A DNA stretch of 46,264 nucleotides from an uncultured Candidatus Melainabacteria bacterium (GCA_934777245.1 CAKVND010000012.1:1-46264), one strand, 5' to 3'. Positions 25,241 through 34,590 are shown, numbered from the stretch's first letter. Made by a program: numbers and translations. The notes: a model not told the origin generated them from the letters alone.

Positions 25241-25411
25241 ATGACAACTGAACAAAAGAGATTTACAGTAATTACTAACAAAGAATTTATTAATCATAAT
25301 GAGGAACGACATCGAACTTATCAGACGAATCCATTGAAAGAAAAGTTAATGAAGTTCACAAACGAAGAAGCAGGAAAGAAATTTGGAATTGAAGACTTGC
25401 TAAAATGGTAA
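25241..25411 (+). CDS. Small hypothetical protein (56 aa)
   Basis: The frame runs from ATG to TAA and encodes 56 charged residues beginning MTTEQKRFTVITNKEF and ending FGIEDLLKW. No family recognised and no signal peptide. AGAGAGG precedes the ATG, and composite promoter copy 2 is 35 nt upstream, so both transcription and translation signals support it. It may share a transcript with the next gene 92 nt downstream. Confidence 0.6.
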   Translation: MTTEQKRFTVITNKEFINHNEERHRTYQTNPLKEKLMKFTNEEAGKKFGIEDLLKW

Positions 25412-25503
25412 AAGTTGTTGGTGTAAAACACACTGCGCAACAGAGCCTAAGCAAAAGTGACTAAGCGGAAAAGGAAAAAAGAAAAACAGAGGAAATGGTT
25501 TAA

Positions 25504-26010
25504 ATGTACCAAATTAAAAACAGAATATACCCCGACTTTGACAAAACACAAAAAAGCGGGGTATGTAATTATTTAAGGGCGTTAGTGAAACAAAATTTGG
25601 GTTTAACTTATTCAGATATATTGGATAAGTTTCTTGAGGATGAAAAATATTATCTTGCTCAACACGCATCACGATTTCCATTTTTGGAAAATGTAATTGA
25701 TGATAGAGATTTTTTGCGTGACACAGAAGAGTATATCAAAGAGTGCATTAAATATTATGAGTATAAAGAACGCCAGCGTCCAATAATTGAAGCAAACAAA
25801 GAATTTGAACGCAAGAAACGCAAATTTTTGCAGGAAGTAAAGATGTCAAAAGAAAAGCCTACAAAAAAACAACTTTACTATTATGATAGATTATGTAAAA
25901 AATATTCTATAGAAAAAAAGAATGTGGAAGAGCTGTCTAAGCTTGATATAAGAGATGAGATTGAGAGAATTTTAAATGAACATTCAGACGATTACAAAAA
26001 CCTTGATTGA
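25504..26010 (+). CDS. Hypothetical protein with PTKKQLYYYDRLCKKY segment (168 aa)
   Basis: The 168-residue product is charged and helical, with many Lys, Glu and Tyr. The C-terminal PTKKQLYYYDRLCKKY followed by ELSKLDIRDEIERIL looks like a small helical module in which a PTxKQL helix precedes a SAP-like LDIRDEI helix; this resemblance is weak. AGAGGAAA precedes the ATG. Its 3' end overlaps the prmC start by 35 nt, so the two genes are translationally linked. Function unknown. Confidence 0.7.
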   Translation: MYQIKNRIYPDFDKTQKSGVCNYLRALVKQNLGLTYSDILDKFLEDEKYYLAQHASRFPFLENVIDDRDFLRDTEEYIKECIKYYEYKERQRPIIEANKEFERKKRKFLQEVKMSKEKPTKKQLYYYDRLCKKYSIEKKNVEELSKLDIRDEIERILNEHSDDYKNLD

Positions 26011-26800
26011 TGCGGGAATTGAGCCAAATGAGGCAATAAGAGAAATAAAAATGTTACTTGAACATTTTTGCAATTATACAGAACTTGATAAGTGCAAAGG
26101 TGTTGAATTAACAGACAAACAATTAGAAATTCTTAACAAAAAAGTAGAAAAACGTGCAAATACAAGATTACCTATTCAATATATTATTGGTGAAGCGTAT
26201 TTTATGGGTGAATTTTTTAAAGTAACGCCTGACGTTCTAATTCCACGCGACGAAACAGAAATTCTAGTAACAAAAGCGATTGAACTAATTAAACAAAATT
26301 GTTTTGAGAAAGTTTTAGATATTGGCACAGGTTCCGGTTGCATAGCTTGTACAATTGCAAAAAAAACAAAGGCTACTGTTTTAGGTGTTGATATATCTTC
26401 TGATGCTCTAAGAATTGCACTTGACAATGTAACAAGACTAGGAATTAACAATCGAGCTGTTTTTAGAAAATCTGATTTATTTTCAAAAGTGCGTGATGAA
26501 GAAAAATTTGATATGATAATTTCAAATCCACCTTATATTCCACTTGGAACAATACTTTCCGATGAAGTCAATTATGAACCGCAAATTGCTTTATTTGCAG
26601 ATGAAAATGGCTTAAGATTCTATAAAAAAATTGTTGCTCATGCGCCGGAATATTTAAAACCAAACGGTTATCTGCTGTTTGAACTTGGCATTGGCGAATC
26701 AGAAGCTGTAAAACAGTTTATGGAAAAAGATTTTACAGATATAACTGTAGAAAAAGATTTGGCGGGTATTGATAGAATAATTTATGGAAAATTAAAATAA
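25976..26800 (+). CDS. prmC: Release factor glutamine methyltransferase
   Basis: PrmC (HemK) methylates the Gln of the GGQ motif in release factors RF1 and RF2 using S-adenosylmethionine. The 274-residue length is normal. An N-terminal helical domain is followed by the Rossmann methyltransferase domain: PRDETEILV (90-98), LDIGTGSGCIA (114-124) for SAM, and the substrate motif NPPYIP (184-189). The start lies inside the preceding small gene. No release factor gene is in the window. Confidence 0.95.
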   Translation: MNIQTITKTLIDAGIEPNEAIREIKMLLEHFCNYTELDKCKGVELTDKQLEILNKKVEKRANTRLPIQYIIGEAYFMGEFFKVTPDVLIPRDETEILVTKAIELIKQNCFEKVLDIGTGSGCIACTIAKKTKATVLGVDISSDALRIALDNVTRLGINNRAVFRKSDLFSKVRDEEKFDMIISNPPYIPLGTILSDEVNYEPQIALFADENGLRFYKKIVAHAPEYLKPNGYLLFELGIGESEAVKQFMEKDFTDITVEKDLAGIDRIIYGKLK

Positions 26801-26822
26801 GCCTCTTAATTCCCTACTTATA

Positions 26823-26851
26823 TTGACACAGCTCGATTTTTAATGTAATTT
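26823..26851 (+). promoter_or_regulatory. Promoter of smc
   Basis: TTGACA, 17 nt, TAATTT; followed by GAGGAG and AAGAAGGGG before the ATG. Confidence 0.65.
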
Positions 26852-26884
26852 TAATGAATAGAGGAGTATTAAGAAGGGGAATTT

Positions 26885-29800
26885 ATGTTCATAAAACAGC
26901 TTGAGATTGATAACTTTAAATCTTTTGCTAACAAAGTTGATATCCCTATGCTGAAAGGTTTTACAACCATTTCAGGACCAAACGGTTCCGGAAAAAGTAA
27001 TATTATTGACAGTATTCTTTTTGCTCTCGGCCTTTCTACAAGCAGAACTTTGCGTGCAGAAAAACTTTTCCACTTAATTTCAACCTACAACAAAAGAAAT
27101 GAAGCTTTTGTAAAAGTAACATTTGGTGAAACAGAGGACGGTGATTTTTCGGTTGCAAGAAGAATCAGAAAATCTTCTCAAGGTTTTGTAAGTATTTATT
27201 ATCTTGATGACAAAATTGCAACATTATCTGATATTCACGCTCGATTAGAAAAATATAATATTACGCCAAACAGCTACAACGTAATGATGCAAGGCGACGT
27301 TATGAGTATTACAAACTGTACTCCGAACGAACGCCGTAAAATAATTGACGAAATCGCCGGAGTTGCAGATTTTGACAGAAGAATAGACCAAGCAACAAAC
27401 GAGCTTGAAACGGTTGAAAAGCGTGTTGTTAATTCGACATTGATTTTGAATGAAGTTAATACTCGTCTTGAACAACTTAACGAAGAAAGAGAAGTTGCGC
27501 TAAAATACCAAAAACTTAAAGAAGAAAAAACAGGATTAGAAAGCCAAATTAATACTGTTAAGTTTTTTGATTTAAGACGTAATTTGGAAAAAGCGCACGA
27601 AAACATTTTAGAATTCACTAAACGTAAAAAAGAAGAAGAATTAAAATCAAAAGACCTCGAAGAACGTTTGAAACTTATTAAAGAAAAATATGACGAGATT
27701 TCAAAAACAATTACTGAAAAAGGCGAAGGTCATCAACTAGAACTTAAACAAAAAGCCGAAGAATTAAAAGGTTCAATCTCAAGAAAAAATTCTTCAATTG
27801 TTTTTGCGGATAAACAAATTCAAGATAATTTGAAAACAATTGAAAACACAAAAAACGGTATTGAAGTTCAACAAGGCAAAATCAAAGATTCAGAATTAAA
27901 AATTTCTCTTAAGCAAGACGAAATTAAAGGAATTGAAAAAAACATTGAAGAGCAAAAAGCTATCTTGCATAAGATTTTGGAAGATATGTCAGGCTTAAAC
28001 GAAACGGCTGAAAAGCATATCGAAAAAAGAAATACTTTAAGAAAAGAACTTGAAGAATTACAAGATAAAGAAACTAAGCTTATTCAAAAACAAGCACCAA
28101 TGGAAGCTGATTTATCCACTAAAAAGAAAGCTTTAGAGGATGCAAAAGCGAAACTTGGTGAATTGGAAGCGTTTAAAGCGAATTTTTCTGAAACAAAGTC
28201 TTCAAAAGAACTTTTAATAGAACAATTAGGCAAAGAACTTGACGATTTCAAAATTATCCAGAAAAATACATTAAATGATTTGGATAAAACTAAAAACGAA
28301 ATAGAAGACATGAACTACGACGTTCAGGCAGCACGCAACAAGATTTACAAGCTTGAGGCGATTAAAAACGCAAGCGAAGAAGCTAACCTCGGACGTGCTG
28401 TTGATACAGTTGTAAATGCTAATATTCAAGGCGTACACGCACCACTTGTAAAACTTGGTCAGGTTGATGAAGAGTTTTCTACAGCAATGGAAATTGCAGT
28501 TGGCGGAAGAATGTCACACATCGTAGTAGAAGATGAACACGTAGCTTCTACTTGTATTGAACTTCTAAAATCTGCAAACGCAGGACGTGCAACATTTGTA
28601 CCTTTGAATAAAATCGTAAAATGTCCACGCAGTTTGAATTTACCAAAAGAAAAAGGTGTAATTGATTTTGCTATCAACCTTATTGATTTTGATGATGAAT
28701 ATTTAAATGCTTTCTATTATGCAGTAGGCGACACGCTTGTTGTTGAAGATAGAAGCGTTGCAAACAAGCTTATCGGCAAATACAGAATGGTAACACTATC
28801 TGGCGATTTGTTCGAAAAATCAGGTTCAATTACCGGTGGTGCTATCAGAAAAACAGGCTTAAAATTCTCACAAAATTCTGATAGCGAATTGGATACTTTT
28901 AAAGCCAGACTTCGTGAAATGGAAAGTAAATATGCGTCTTTGATTTCTAAGCGTTCTAATTTGGAATCTAAAATGGAAGATGTCAGAAGCAAATATTCAG
29001 CTTCAACGACAGAATTCAACAAGGCTAAATTAGAATTAACAAGCTTGGAAACAAATTTTGCAAATACTCAGAAAAATATTGATGAAAAGCAAGAGTTAAT
29101 CAAGGTTACAGAGCCTGAAATTGCTGCTTTAGAAAAAAATCTTGATAAAATGGAAGAAGAACATATCATTCTTTCTGAAAAAATGACAGATGTTCAGACT
29201 TCAATTTCAGAAGTTGAAAAACTTATGAATGACTCTGATTTGAAGGATTTGAAAGAAAAAACAGCAGGTGTTGAAGCCGAAATAAAACGCTACGAAAAAA
29301 ATATGGCGAACGCTCAAAATGATATTGATGGCTTGCACCAACAAATTGACTTTTTCACAACAACAATCAATACTCACAATGAAACTATTGCGCGTTCTTT
29401 GAATACAAATAAAGATTTGGAACTTGATAAAGCTAAATTCACAGAAGAAATCAAAGGTTTAAACGAACAGCTTGAAGTTTTAAATGTTCAAATTAAAGAA
29501 ATCACTGATAAGTTAGGCGAACTTCTTAAACAAAGAGATGACATCAATAAAGATTTGGTTGATATTGAAACTCAACGTAATTTAAAAGCTTCTGATATTG
29601 AAAAAATTGCAGAGCAAATAGAGTCATTTAAAGCACGCAGACGCGAATTAGAACCTCAATTAGAAGAAACTCGCAAACTTTTGACAGAATCAGGTGTTAA
29701 TACGAATGAACTTGCGCCGATTGAAATGTCAATCGAAGAGATTACAAGCCGTATTCAAAGATTGCAGAGACGTATGGACGATTTAGGCGCTGTTAACATG

Positions 29801-30376
29801 AAGGCGCTAGAAGATTATGAAAAAGTGCTTGCGCGTCAACAAGAATTACAAAATCAAATTGAAACTTTAAGCTCTGAAAGAGAGCAAATTCTCGAACGTA
29901 TGCGCGGTTATGAAGATTTGAAAAAAGAAACTTTCTTAAAAACTTATAACGTGCTTAACGAAAACTTCAAAGATATTTTCCATAGACTATCTGACGGTGA
30001 AGGTACTTTGATTTTAGAAAACGAAGAAAAACCGTTTGAAGGCGGACTTGATATTGAGGCACAGCCTAGAGACAAGAAAAAACAGCGTCTAGCGGGTATG
30101 TCAGGTGGTGAAAAGGCTTTAACAGCACTATCATTTGTATTTGCTATTCAAAAATACATGCCTGCACCATTCTACGCTTTTGACGAAGTTGACGCCAGCC
30201 TTGACGGTATAAACGTAGAAAAACTTGCACATATCGTTCAATCACAGGCTGAAACAACGCAATTTATCGTTGTTAGCCACAGAAAACCTATGATTGAATC
30301 AGCCAACCGCACAATTGGTGTAACCCAAAAAGAAAAAGGCATTTCTAAAGTTACAGGCGTAAAATTAAGAGATTAG
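26885..30376 (+). CDS. smc: Chromosome segregation protein SMC
   Basis: SMC is the ATPase core of bacterial condensin and organises and separates chromosomes with ScpA/ScpB. The 1163-residue length is typical. The N-terminal head carries Walker A GPNGSGKSNI (31-40) and MMQGDVMSIT. Two long coiled coils (about 170-500 and 670-1020) flank a hinge domain (about 510-660, with GVHAPLVKLG and GGRMSHIVVED). The C-terminal head has the ABC signature GMSGGEKALTAL, Walker B FYAFDEVDASLD and a VVSHRKPMIE switch. It appears monocistronic. scpA and scpB are not in the window. Confidence 0.98.
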   Translation: MFIKQLEIDNFKSFANKVDIPMLKGFTTISGPNGSGKSNIIDSILFALGLSTSRTLRAEKLFHLISTYNKRNEAFVKVTFGETEDGDFSVARRIRKSSQGFVSIYYLDDKIATLSDIHARLEKYNITPNSYNVMMQGDVMSITNCTPNERRKIIDEIAGVADFDRRIDQATNELETVEKRVVNSTLILNEVNTRLEQLNEEREVALKYQKLKEEKTGLESQINTVKFFDLRRNLEKAHENILEFTKRKKEEELKSKDLEERLKLIKEKYDEISKTITEKGEGHQLELKQKAEELKGSISRKNSSIVFADKQIQDNLKTIENTKNGIEVQQGKIKDSELKISLKQDEIKGIEKNIEEQKAILHKILEDMSGLNETAEKHIEKRNTLRKELEELQDKETKLIQKQAPMEADLSTKKKALEDAKAKLGELEAFKANFSETKSSKELLIEQLGKELDDFKIIQKNTLNDLDKTKNEIEDMNYDVQAARNKIYKLEAIKNASEEANLGRAVDTVVNANIQGVHAPLVKLGQVDEEFSTAMEIAVGGRMSHIVVEDEHVASTCIELLKSANAGRATFVPLNKIVKCPRSLNLPKEKGVIDFAINLIDFDDEYLNAFYYAVGDTLVVEDRSVANKLIGKYRMVTLSGDLFEKSGSITGGAIRKTGLKFSQNSDSELDTFKARLREMESKYASLISKRSNLESKMEDVRSKYSASTTEFNKAKLELTSLETNFANTQKNIDEKQELIKVTEPEIAALEKNLDKMEEEHIILSEKMTDVQTSISEVEKLMNDSDLKDLKEKTAGVEAEIKRYEKNMANAQNDIDGLHQQIDFFTTTINTHNETIARSLNTNKDLELDKAKFTEEIKGLNEQLEVLNVQIKEITDKLGELLKQRDDINKDLVDIETQRNLKASDIEKIAEQIESFKARRRELEPQLEETRKLLTESGVNTNELAPIEMSIEEITSRIQRLQRRMDDLGAVNMKALEDYEKVLARQQELQNQIETLSSEREQILERMRGYEDLKKETFLKTYNVLNENFKDIFHRLSDGEGTLILENEEKPFEGGLDIEAQPRDKKKQRLAGMSGGEKALTALSFVFAIQKYMPAPFYAFDEVDASLDGINVEKLAHIVQSQAETTQFIVVSHRKPMIESANRTIGVTQKEKGISKVTGVKLRD

Positions 30377-30416
30377 TCTATTTGAATGTGTTACAATTTT
30401 TCATTCCAAATAACAA

Positions 30417-30445
30417 TTGACAAATAACTACAATTGCTATAATAT
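30417..30445 (+). promoter_or_regulatory. Promoter of the 94-aa gene
   Basis: TTGACA at 30417; TATAAT at 15-nt or TAATAT at 17-nt spacing. Confidence 0.55.
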
Positions 30446-30485
30446 GCAACTGTAAAGTGTTTATTATAGATTAAAGAGGTGTTTT

Positions 30486-30770
30486 ATGAGAGTTGATCCG
30501 ATAGGATTCACAACTCCAGTTTTGCAAAAAACAAGGAGTAGAGTTGCGCATGAAAAACCACAAGAGCCAGTTGCAGCGCCAATTGCGTTTAAAGGCCATT
30601 TGAAATTCGGCGATTATTTAGTTGGCGCGATTTGCGGAGGTGCAATGGCAGCAGTAGGCTTCGCTGTAGCCGGCCCAATCGGTGCAATAGCACTGGGAAC
30701 ATTAGGCGCAAAAACAACTGCCGAAGCCAACAACGATACTCGAAAAGAAAACTACGATAAGAAAGATTAG
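30486..30770 (+). CDS. Small glycine-zipper membrane protein with F-K-G motif (94 aa)
   Basis: The 94-residue protein has a polar N terminus, then IAFKGHLKFG (33-42), then a Gly/Ala-rich hydrophobic hairpin (about 43-72: GAICGGAMAAVGFAVAGPIG...), and a charged C-terminal tail. Glycine-zipper hairpins insert into or associate with membranes. The F-K-G motif is shared with three other otherwise unrelated proteins in this window. AAAGAGGT precedes the ATG. Function unknown. Confidence 0.65.
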   Translation: MRVDPIGFTTPVLQKTRSRVAHEKPQEPVAAPIAFKGHLKFGDYLVGAICGGAMAAVGFAVAGPIGAIALGTLGAKTTAEANNDTRKENYDKKD

Positions 30771-30828
30771 TTATTATTGTCAATTTAAAATGATTAAAAC
30801 TTACTTTCATGCTAAATACCTCATAAAT

Positions 30829-30846
30829 ATTATTCGTACGAATAAT
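30829..30846. promoter_or_regulatory. Perfect 18-bp palindrome, possible operator
   Basis: ATTATTCGTACGAATAAT has perfect twofold symmetry with no loop, typical of a dimeric repressor site. It is 180 nt upstream of the gene at 31028 and no other gene is close. Confidence 0.4.
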
Positions 30847-31027
30847 TTCATTACATAAAACACGTAATACAAGACGAATTACAATATATTTACATTTCTT
30901 AAATATTAACATATATTTTACAAACGTTATACTGATAAGTTATATTTATTTTTTACAATGTAACAATCGCGCTCATTTTAGTAAAAAAATCTATAATATT
31001 AATCTATAATATTATTGGAGGCAAGTT

Positions 31028-31777
31028 ATGCTTAAAGTTTTATCAACCAATTTATATTACAATAACGCGCGAAAAGAAATACAAGTAAATAAAAGTGACA
31101 TTCCTGCAAATAATTCTACTCAAGGCATTTCTAAGGAATATTCCACAGTATCAAAAACTTATGCTTGTACTCTGCCAAATTTTAAAGCCAAGCAATTGAA
31201 TGATATAGACTTAGTTTTAACAGATGAACCAAGCCTGCCAAGAGTAAGTGTACAAATACTTAAAAACGAGGATTTTCAAGCAAAACCTGGGCTTTGTACT
31301 GTTTATGAAATAGCTTTGCATGATCAATTGCACGATTTGTTACGAAGAAATCCGGAAATTAAAGACAAAGGTTCATGTATAAAAGATTATAAACGAAAAT
31401 TTGATATAAATTGTGATGAAAAAGATTTTGTTAAAACATTAGATATGATTAATGAACAATTTGTAACTCCTAAAATTCAAAAGCGTTACATTGATAACGC
31501 CCTACATCTTGCTCCAATAGGTTATACCCTTCATAACTTAAAAATCGATACAGGCTTCGATTATACTGATGTTCCGGCAAATACTACGCAAGAAGAATAT
31601 GAACAATTGATAAAAGAAATTTCTTATGAAGATGTACAAGAATATAGCAACAATGTGCTAAAAAATTCAGACATTAACATTGTTCTTTCAGCCAATCGTG
31701 ATTTCTACAATAAAAATGAACAAGAAATCCAAAAATTGTTAGCGAATATATTTAATGCGCCAAAGAATAACGTATAA
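31028..31777 (+). CDS. Hypothetical protein with N-terminal F-K-A motif (249 aa)
   Basis: The 249-residue protein starts with an Asn/Ser-rich polar segment and LPNFKAK (49-55), the motif shared with neighbours. The rest is soluble-looking. The C terminus has ISYEDVQEYSNNVLKNSDIN followed by VLSANRDFY, which faintly recalls the end of an M16 peptidase domain (an ED-Q helix, then a VV-strand), but no zinc motif is present, so this is only a hint. GGAGG lies 7 nt before the ATG. Confidence 0.6.
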   Translation: MLKVLSTNLYYNNARKEIQVNKSDIPANNSTQGISKEYSTVSKTYACTLPNFKAKQLNDIDLVLTDEPSLPRVSVQILKNEDFQAKPGLCTVYEIALHDQLHDLLRRNPEIKDKGSCIKDYKRKFDINCDEKDFVKTLDMINEQFVTPKIQKRYIDNALHLAPIGYTLHNLKIDTGFDYTDVPANTTQEEYEQLIKEISYEDVQEYSNNVLKNSDINIVLSANRDFYNKNEQEIQKLLANIFNAPKNNV

Positions 31778-31818
31778 ACTTCATATTTACCAACATACGA
31801 CGTGGTAGCAAATGAACA

Positions 31819-33681
31819 TTAGTTATTATTTGTTTGTTGAAGCTTTTTGGCGTTAGCTTTTCTTGTATTATGGTAAGTTAGCATCGGAATCAAAACCCCA
31901 AGAAGGATTGGAGAAATGATTACGGTTGAAATAAATCCAGGAAGCGAATTTAGACCGCGTGCCATTTTCGCTATTTTATTATGTTTTATTTCTCCTGTAC
32001 CTTTCATAACTTTCGAAATAACTTCTTCAGAAATACCATTTTCAAAAAGCTTCTTAATCTTTTCATTCTTTTCCTTACGTGAAAGATTTTTTATAGAATC
32101 TAACGTAAAAGTTTTTTCGTTGAACACCAAAGATGCGTTATCAGATTTAGAAATAATTTTTTCTAAATCTCCACCTTTTTTATCAACAAATTCCGCGAAA
32201 TTACCAAATTTCTTTTTAGAATCAATATTGCCATAAATTGAGTCTAAGTCAGCTACTGACAAAACTTCCAAATCACTATAAGGATTAATTAAATCCATTG
32301 CCTTTTGGAATCCGTTTTTACCTTCAGAAGCCTTATTCGTAAGCACAAAACCTAATTTATCCTCATAAGAACGAACTATCATTTTTGTAAGCATTGGCAC
32401 TGCAAACACTACAGACAAAGATGAAACAGTGTCTCTTAACAAGATTTCATTAATTTCTGTCATATCGCGTTTACCATTTTCATCAATTTGCGCTCTTTCC
32501 CAAGCTCTTTTTCCTCTAGGGAAAAGCAAACCCAAAGTCGCAAGCAATGCGAATGTCGTTTTAGAGAAATTATAACCTGTGTACTCTAAAAGTTCTTGCA
32601 TTTTTTCAGGTGTATATTTTGTTATAAGTTTACCTAATTTAGAGAAAAATCCATCAGAATTTATCCCTTTACCTTTGAATGCTACATCATTTTGCTTGTT
32701 TTCTTCATCGTGTTGCTGCTGTTTTGCGTGTTCTAACGCAGCAGCCCCTGGAGAAACATCGCTCTTTGCATACAATTTAGGCAAATATGATAAACCTGCC
32801 AATGTAATAGCTACGTTGCCAACATTCACTGCCAGTCTTTTTGTTGCAAAATTATTTTTAATATTTTCTGCCGCAACTTCATCTAAAGTTTCACTATTTT
32901 TATTATTTTTAATCGCATCATTGCCAAAATCTTTTAATGCAAGTAAAGCTTCGCTCATGCCGAAAGCCTTTTTACTTTCGCCTTCGCCAACATAAAGTTT
33001 ATTTATGTTATACAAATCGGAAGAAGTTTCTGTTATTTTAGAATTTATCTTTTCTGTTATTCTGCCTAATGCAGCATTTCTGGTTTTACTGTCTTTACCA
33101 TTATCAAAGATTTCAAAATCTTTCATTAAATCAGAAACAGTTTCTTTAAAGTTCTTATCATTAGGAACGGAATTTTTATAAATCGCTTCTAAATTACGTT
33201 TATAAAACTCATTTTTAAACTTATTTTTATCTTTTTTTATCACATTATCAAAATCCGGACTCTTAACCATTTGTTTAAGACTTTCTCCAAATCGTTTGAT
33301 AAGTCTTGTATTTGTATTGGTTGATTTACAGAATTTTCCGGATAGGGCTAAAACTGCCGGAGCTACACCAACAATAAACGGGCCAGTCATACCCTCACGT
33401 CCAAGAACTTCTAAACCTTCTTGCTTGTTATATTTACCTGTTATTTCTTTGTCTCTTTGAAAACCGGTCCATACTCTCGGAACAGTCATGCCTAATCCGT
33501 CTTGAATAAGGAATGAAATAAAATAACCTTTGCTTTCAATCCATTGCATGATAGCCCCTGTTGCACCTAAAACAGGCATCATTGCCATTGCTGATTTAAA
33601 ATTTGGATTTTGAGCTTTTGTATTTCTTTTTTGCGCCTTATTATTTGGCAAAACATTTCCAGATACTGCGTTAACCTTCAA
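31819..33681 (-). CDS. Multi-pass membrane protein with two F-K-[SG] motifs (620 aa)
   Basis: I do not recognise a family. The 620-residue protein has NPNFKS (25-30) and a second VAFKGKG (333-339). Hydrophobic segments lie near 100-116, 283-305, 374-392, 417-432 and 586-606. Between them are Lys/Asn-rich soluble stretches. It may be a lineage-specific envelope or cell-surface-associated protein. Translation starts at TTG, with GGAGG 7 nt upstream. A strong promoter (33722-33750) and an operator-like inverted repeat precede it. Confidence 0.65.
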   Translation of the reverse strand: MKVNAVSGNVLPNNKAQKRNTKAQNPNFKSAMAMMPVLGATGAIMQWIESKGYFISFLIQDGLGMTVPRVWTGFQRDKEITGKYNKQEGLEVLGREGMTGPFIVGVAPAVLALSGKFCKSTNTNTRLIKRFGESLKQMVKSPDFDNVIKKDKNKFKNEFYKRNLEAIYKNSVPNDKNFKETVSDLMKDFEIFDNGKDSKTRNAALGRITEKINSKITETSSDLYNINKLYVGEGESKKAFGMSEALLALKDFGNDAIKNNKNSETLDEVAAENIKNNFATKRLAVNVGNVAITLAGLSYLPKLYAKSDVSPGAAALEHAKQQQHDEENKQNDVAFKGKGINSDGFFSKLGKLITKYTPEKMQELLEYTGYNFSKTTFALLATLGLLFPRGKRAWERAQIDENGKRDMTEINEILLRDTVSSLSVVFAVPMLTKMIVRSYEDKLGFVLTNKASEGKNGFQKAMDLINPYSDLEVLSVADLDSIYGNIDSKKKFGNFAEFVDKKGGDLEKIISKSDNASLVFNEKTFTLDSIKNLSRKEKNEKIKKLFENGISEEVISKVMKGTGEIKHNKIAKMARGLNSLPGFISTVIISPILLGVLIPMLTYHNTRKANAKKLQQTNNN

Positions 33682-33704
33682 TAGACAACCTCCATATCCC
33701 GATT

Positions 33705-33721
33705 AGTGTAACCATTACACT
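33705..33721. promoter_or_regulatory. Operator-like inverted repeat at the transcription start
   Basis: AGTGTAA, 3 nt, TTACACT, lying immediately downstream of the -10 of the 620-aa gene, a position where a bound repressor would block initiation. Confidence 0.45.
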
Positions 33722-33750
33722 ATTATACTGATTTGTCTACATCTTAACAA
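33722..33750 (-). promoter_or_regulatory. Promoter of the 620-aa membrane protein gene
   Basis: Minus strand TTGTTA, 17 nt, perfect TATAAT. Confidence 0.7.
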
Positions 33751-33903
33751 GTAAAGTATATACGATTTTAAGAAAACTTTACATATTATATAAAAAAATT
33801 TTAATCTAAATAAAAATCCCATATTTTTGAATGATTGACTTTTAATAAAAAATAATTAAACTAAATGTAGGAATAATTATAACTAAACACAAGGAGATAT
33901 ATT

Positions 33904-34461
33904 ATGAGCAAAAGACTAGACGGATCATCATTATTTTCCGGCATAAATTCAGGATTAACAAATTCATTTTCTCTATTATCAAGCCAATATAGCGATGGGT
34001 TAACTTTAGAAAACGTTAATAAAGCACTTACCAATACAAATGTAACAAACACCGCTTATGGTTCTACATTTGCTTCATATCTGAGTTCAAATTTTAACAA
34101 CATTGATAAAAATAGTGATGGCACAATTTCTGCTGATGAAATTCAATCTTTGATGAACAATATGGCGACTCAAGGTTTAACGAGAGAACAAATTATGTCA
34201 TTAGGCGCTTCTTCCGGCATGAGCACATCTTTACAAGAAACTGTTTTAAACCATTTTGATGATATTGATACAAATCACGATGGCAAAGTTACAAATCAAG
34301 AAATTAGCGCATATGGAGTTAATTCTGACATTCAAAAACAAAAAATTGCTGATACAAACAGAGTTATAAATAACATGTCTTTGTATTACGGCGATGACTT
34401 AACCGAGTATGAAGGAAGTTTGTTAGATTATCGTTATTTAAATGATGATGAAAATTCTTAA
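33904..34461 (+). CDS. EF-hand calcium-binding protein (185 aa)
   Basis: Two canonical 12-residue EF-hand loops are visible: D68-K-N-S-D-G-T-I-S-A-D-E79 and D122-T-N-H-D-G-K-V-T-N-Q-E133, each with Asp/Asn at positions 1, 3, 5, Gly at 6 and Glu at 12, so calcium binding is very likely. The N terminus is Ser/Asn/Gly-rich without a classical signal peptide. The pair is separated by a helical linker. AAGGAG precedes the ATG and a terminator follows directly. The cellular role is unknown; a calcium sensor or buffer is possible. Confidence 0.85.
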   Translation: MSKRLDGSSLFSGINSGLTNSFSLLSSQYSDGLTLENVNKALTNTNVTNTAYGSTFASYLSSNFNNIDKNSDGTISADEIQSLMNNMATQGLTREQIMSLGASSGMSTSLQETVLNHFDDIDTNHDGKVTNQEISAYGVNSDIQKQKIADTNRVINNMSLYYGDDLTEYEGSLLDYRYLNDDENS

Positions 34462-34493
34462 AATGAAATGGGAAAATGGGATTTAATAATTGT

Positions 34494-34526
34494 GGCGAAA
34501 ATATATAGCATTTTCGCCATTTTATT
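34494..34526 (+). terminator. Rho-independent terminator of the EF-hand gene
   Basis: GGCGAAAA/TTTTCGCC stem with 9-nt loop, followed by ATTTTATT. Confidence 0.85.
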
Positions 34527-34535
34527 AAAAACTAA

Positions 34536-34565
34536 AACTCTCTATCAAATTTTTGACAGAGAGTT
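34536..34565 (-). terminator. Terminator of the 67-aa gene
   Basis: AACTCTCT/AGAGAGTT stem; on minus followed by TTAGTTTTTAAT. Confidence 0.75.
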
Positions 34566-34590
34566 ACTATTCAATATTCCAGCTATATGT

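Noticed and set aside
27245..29022. Several minus-strand open frames inside smc
   Set aside because: They are shadows of the smc coding frame with no ribosome sites and biased composition.
31028..31777. M16 peptidase
   Set aside because: No HxxEH zinc motif and too short; only the last segment faintly resembles the family.
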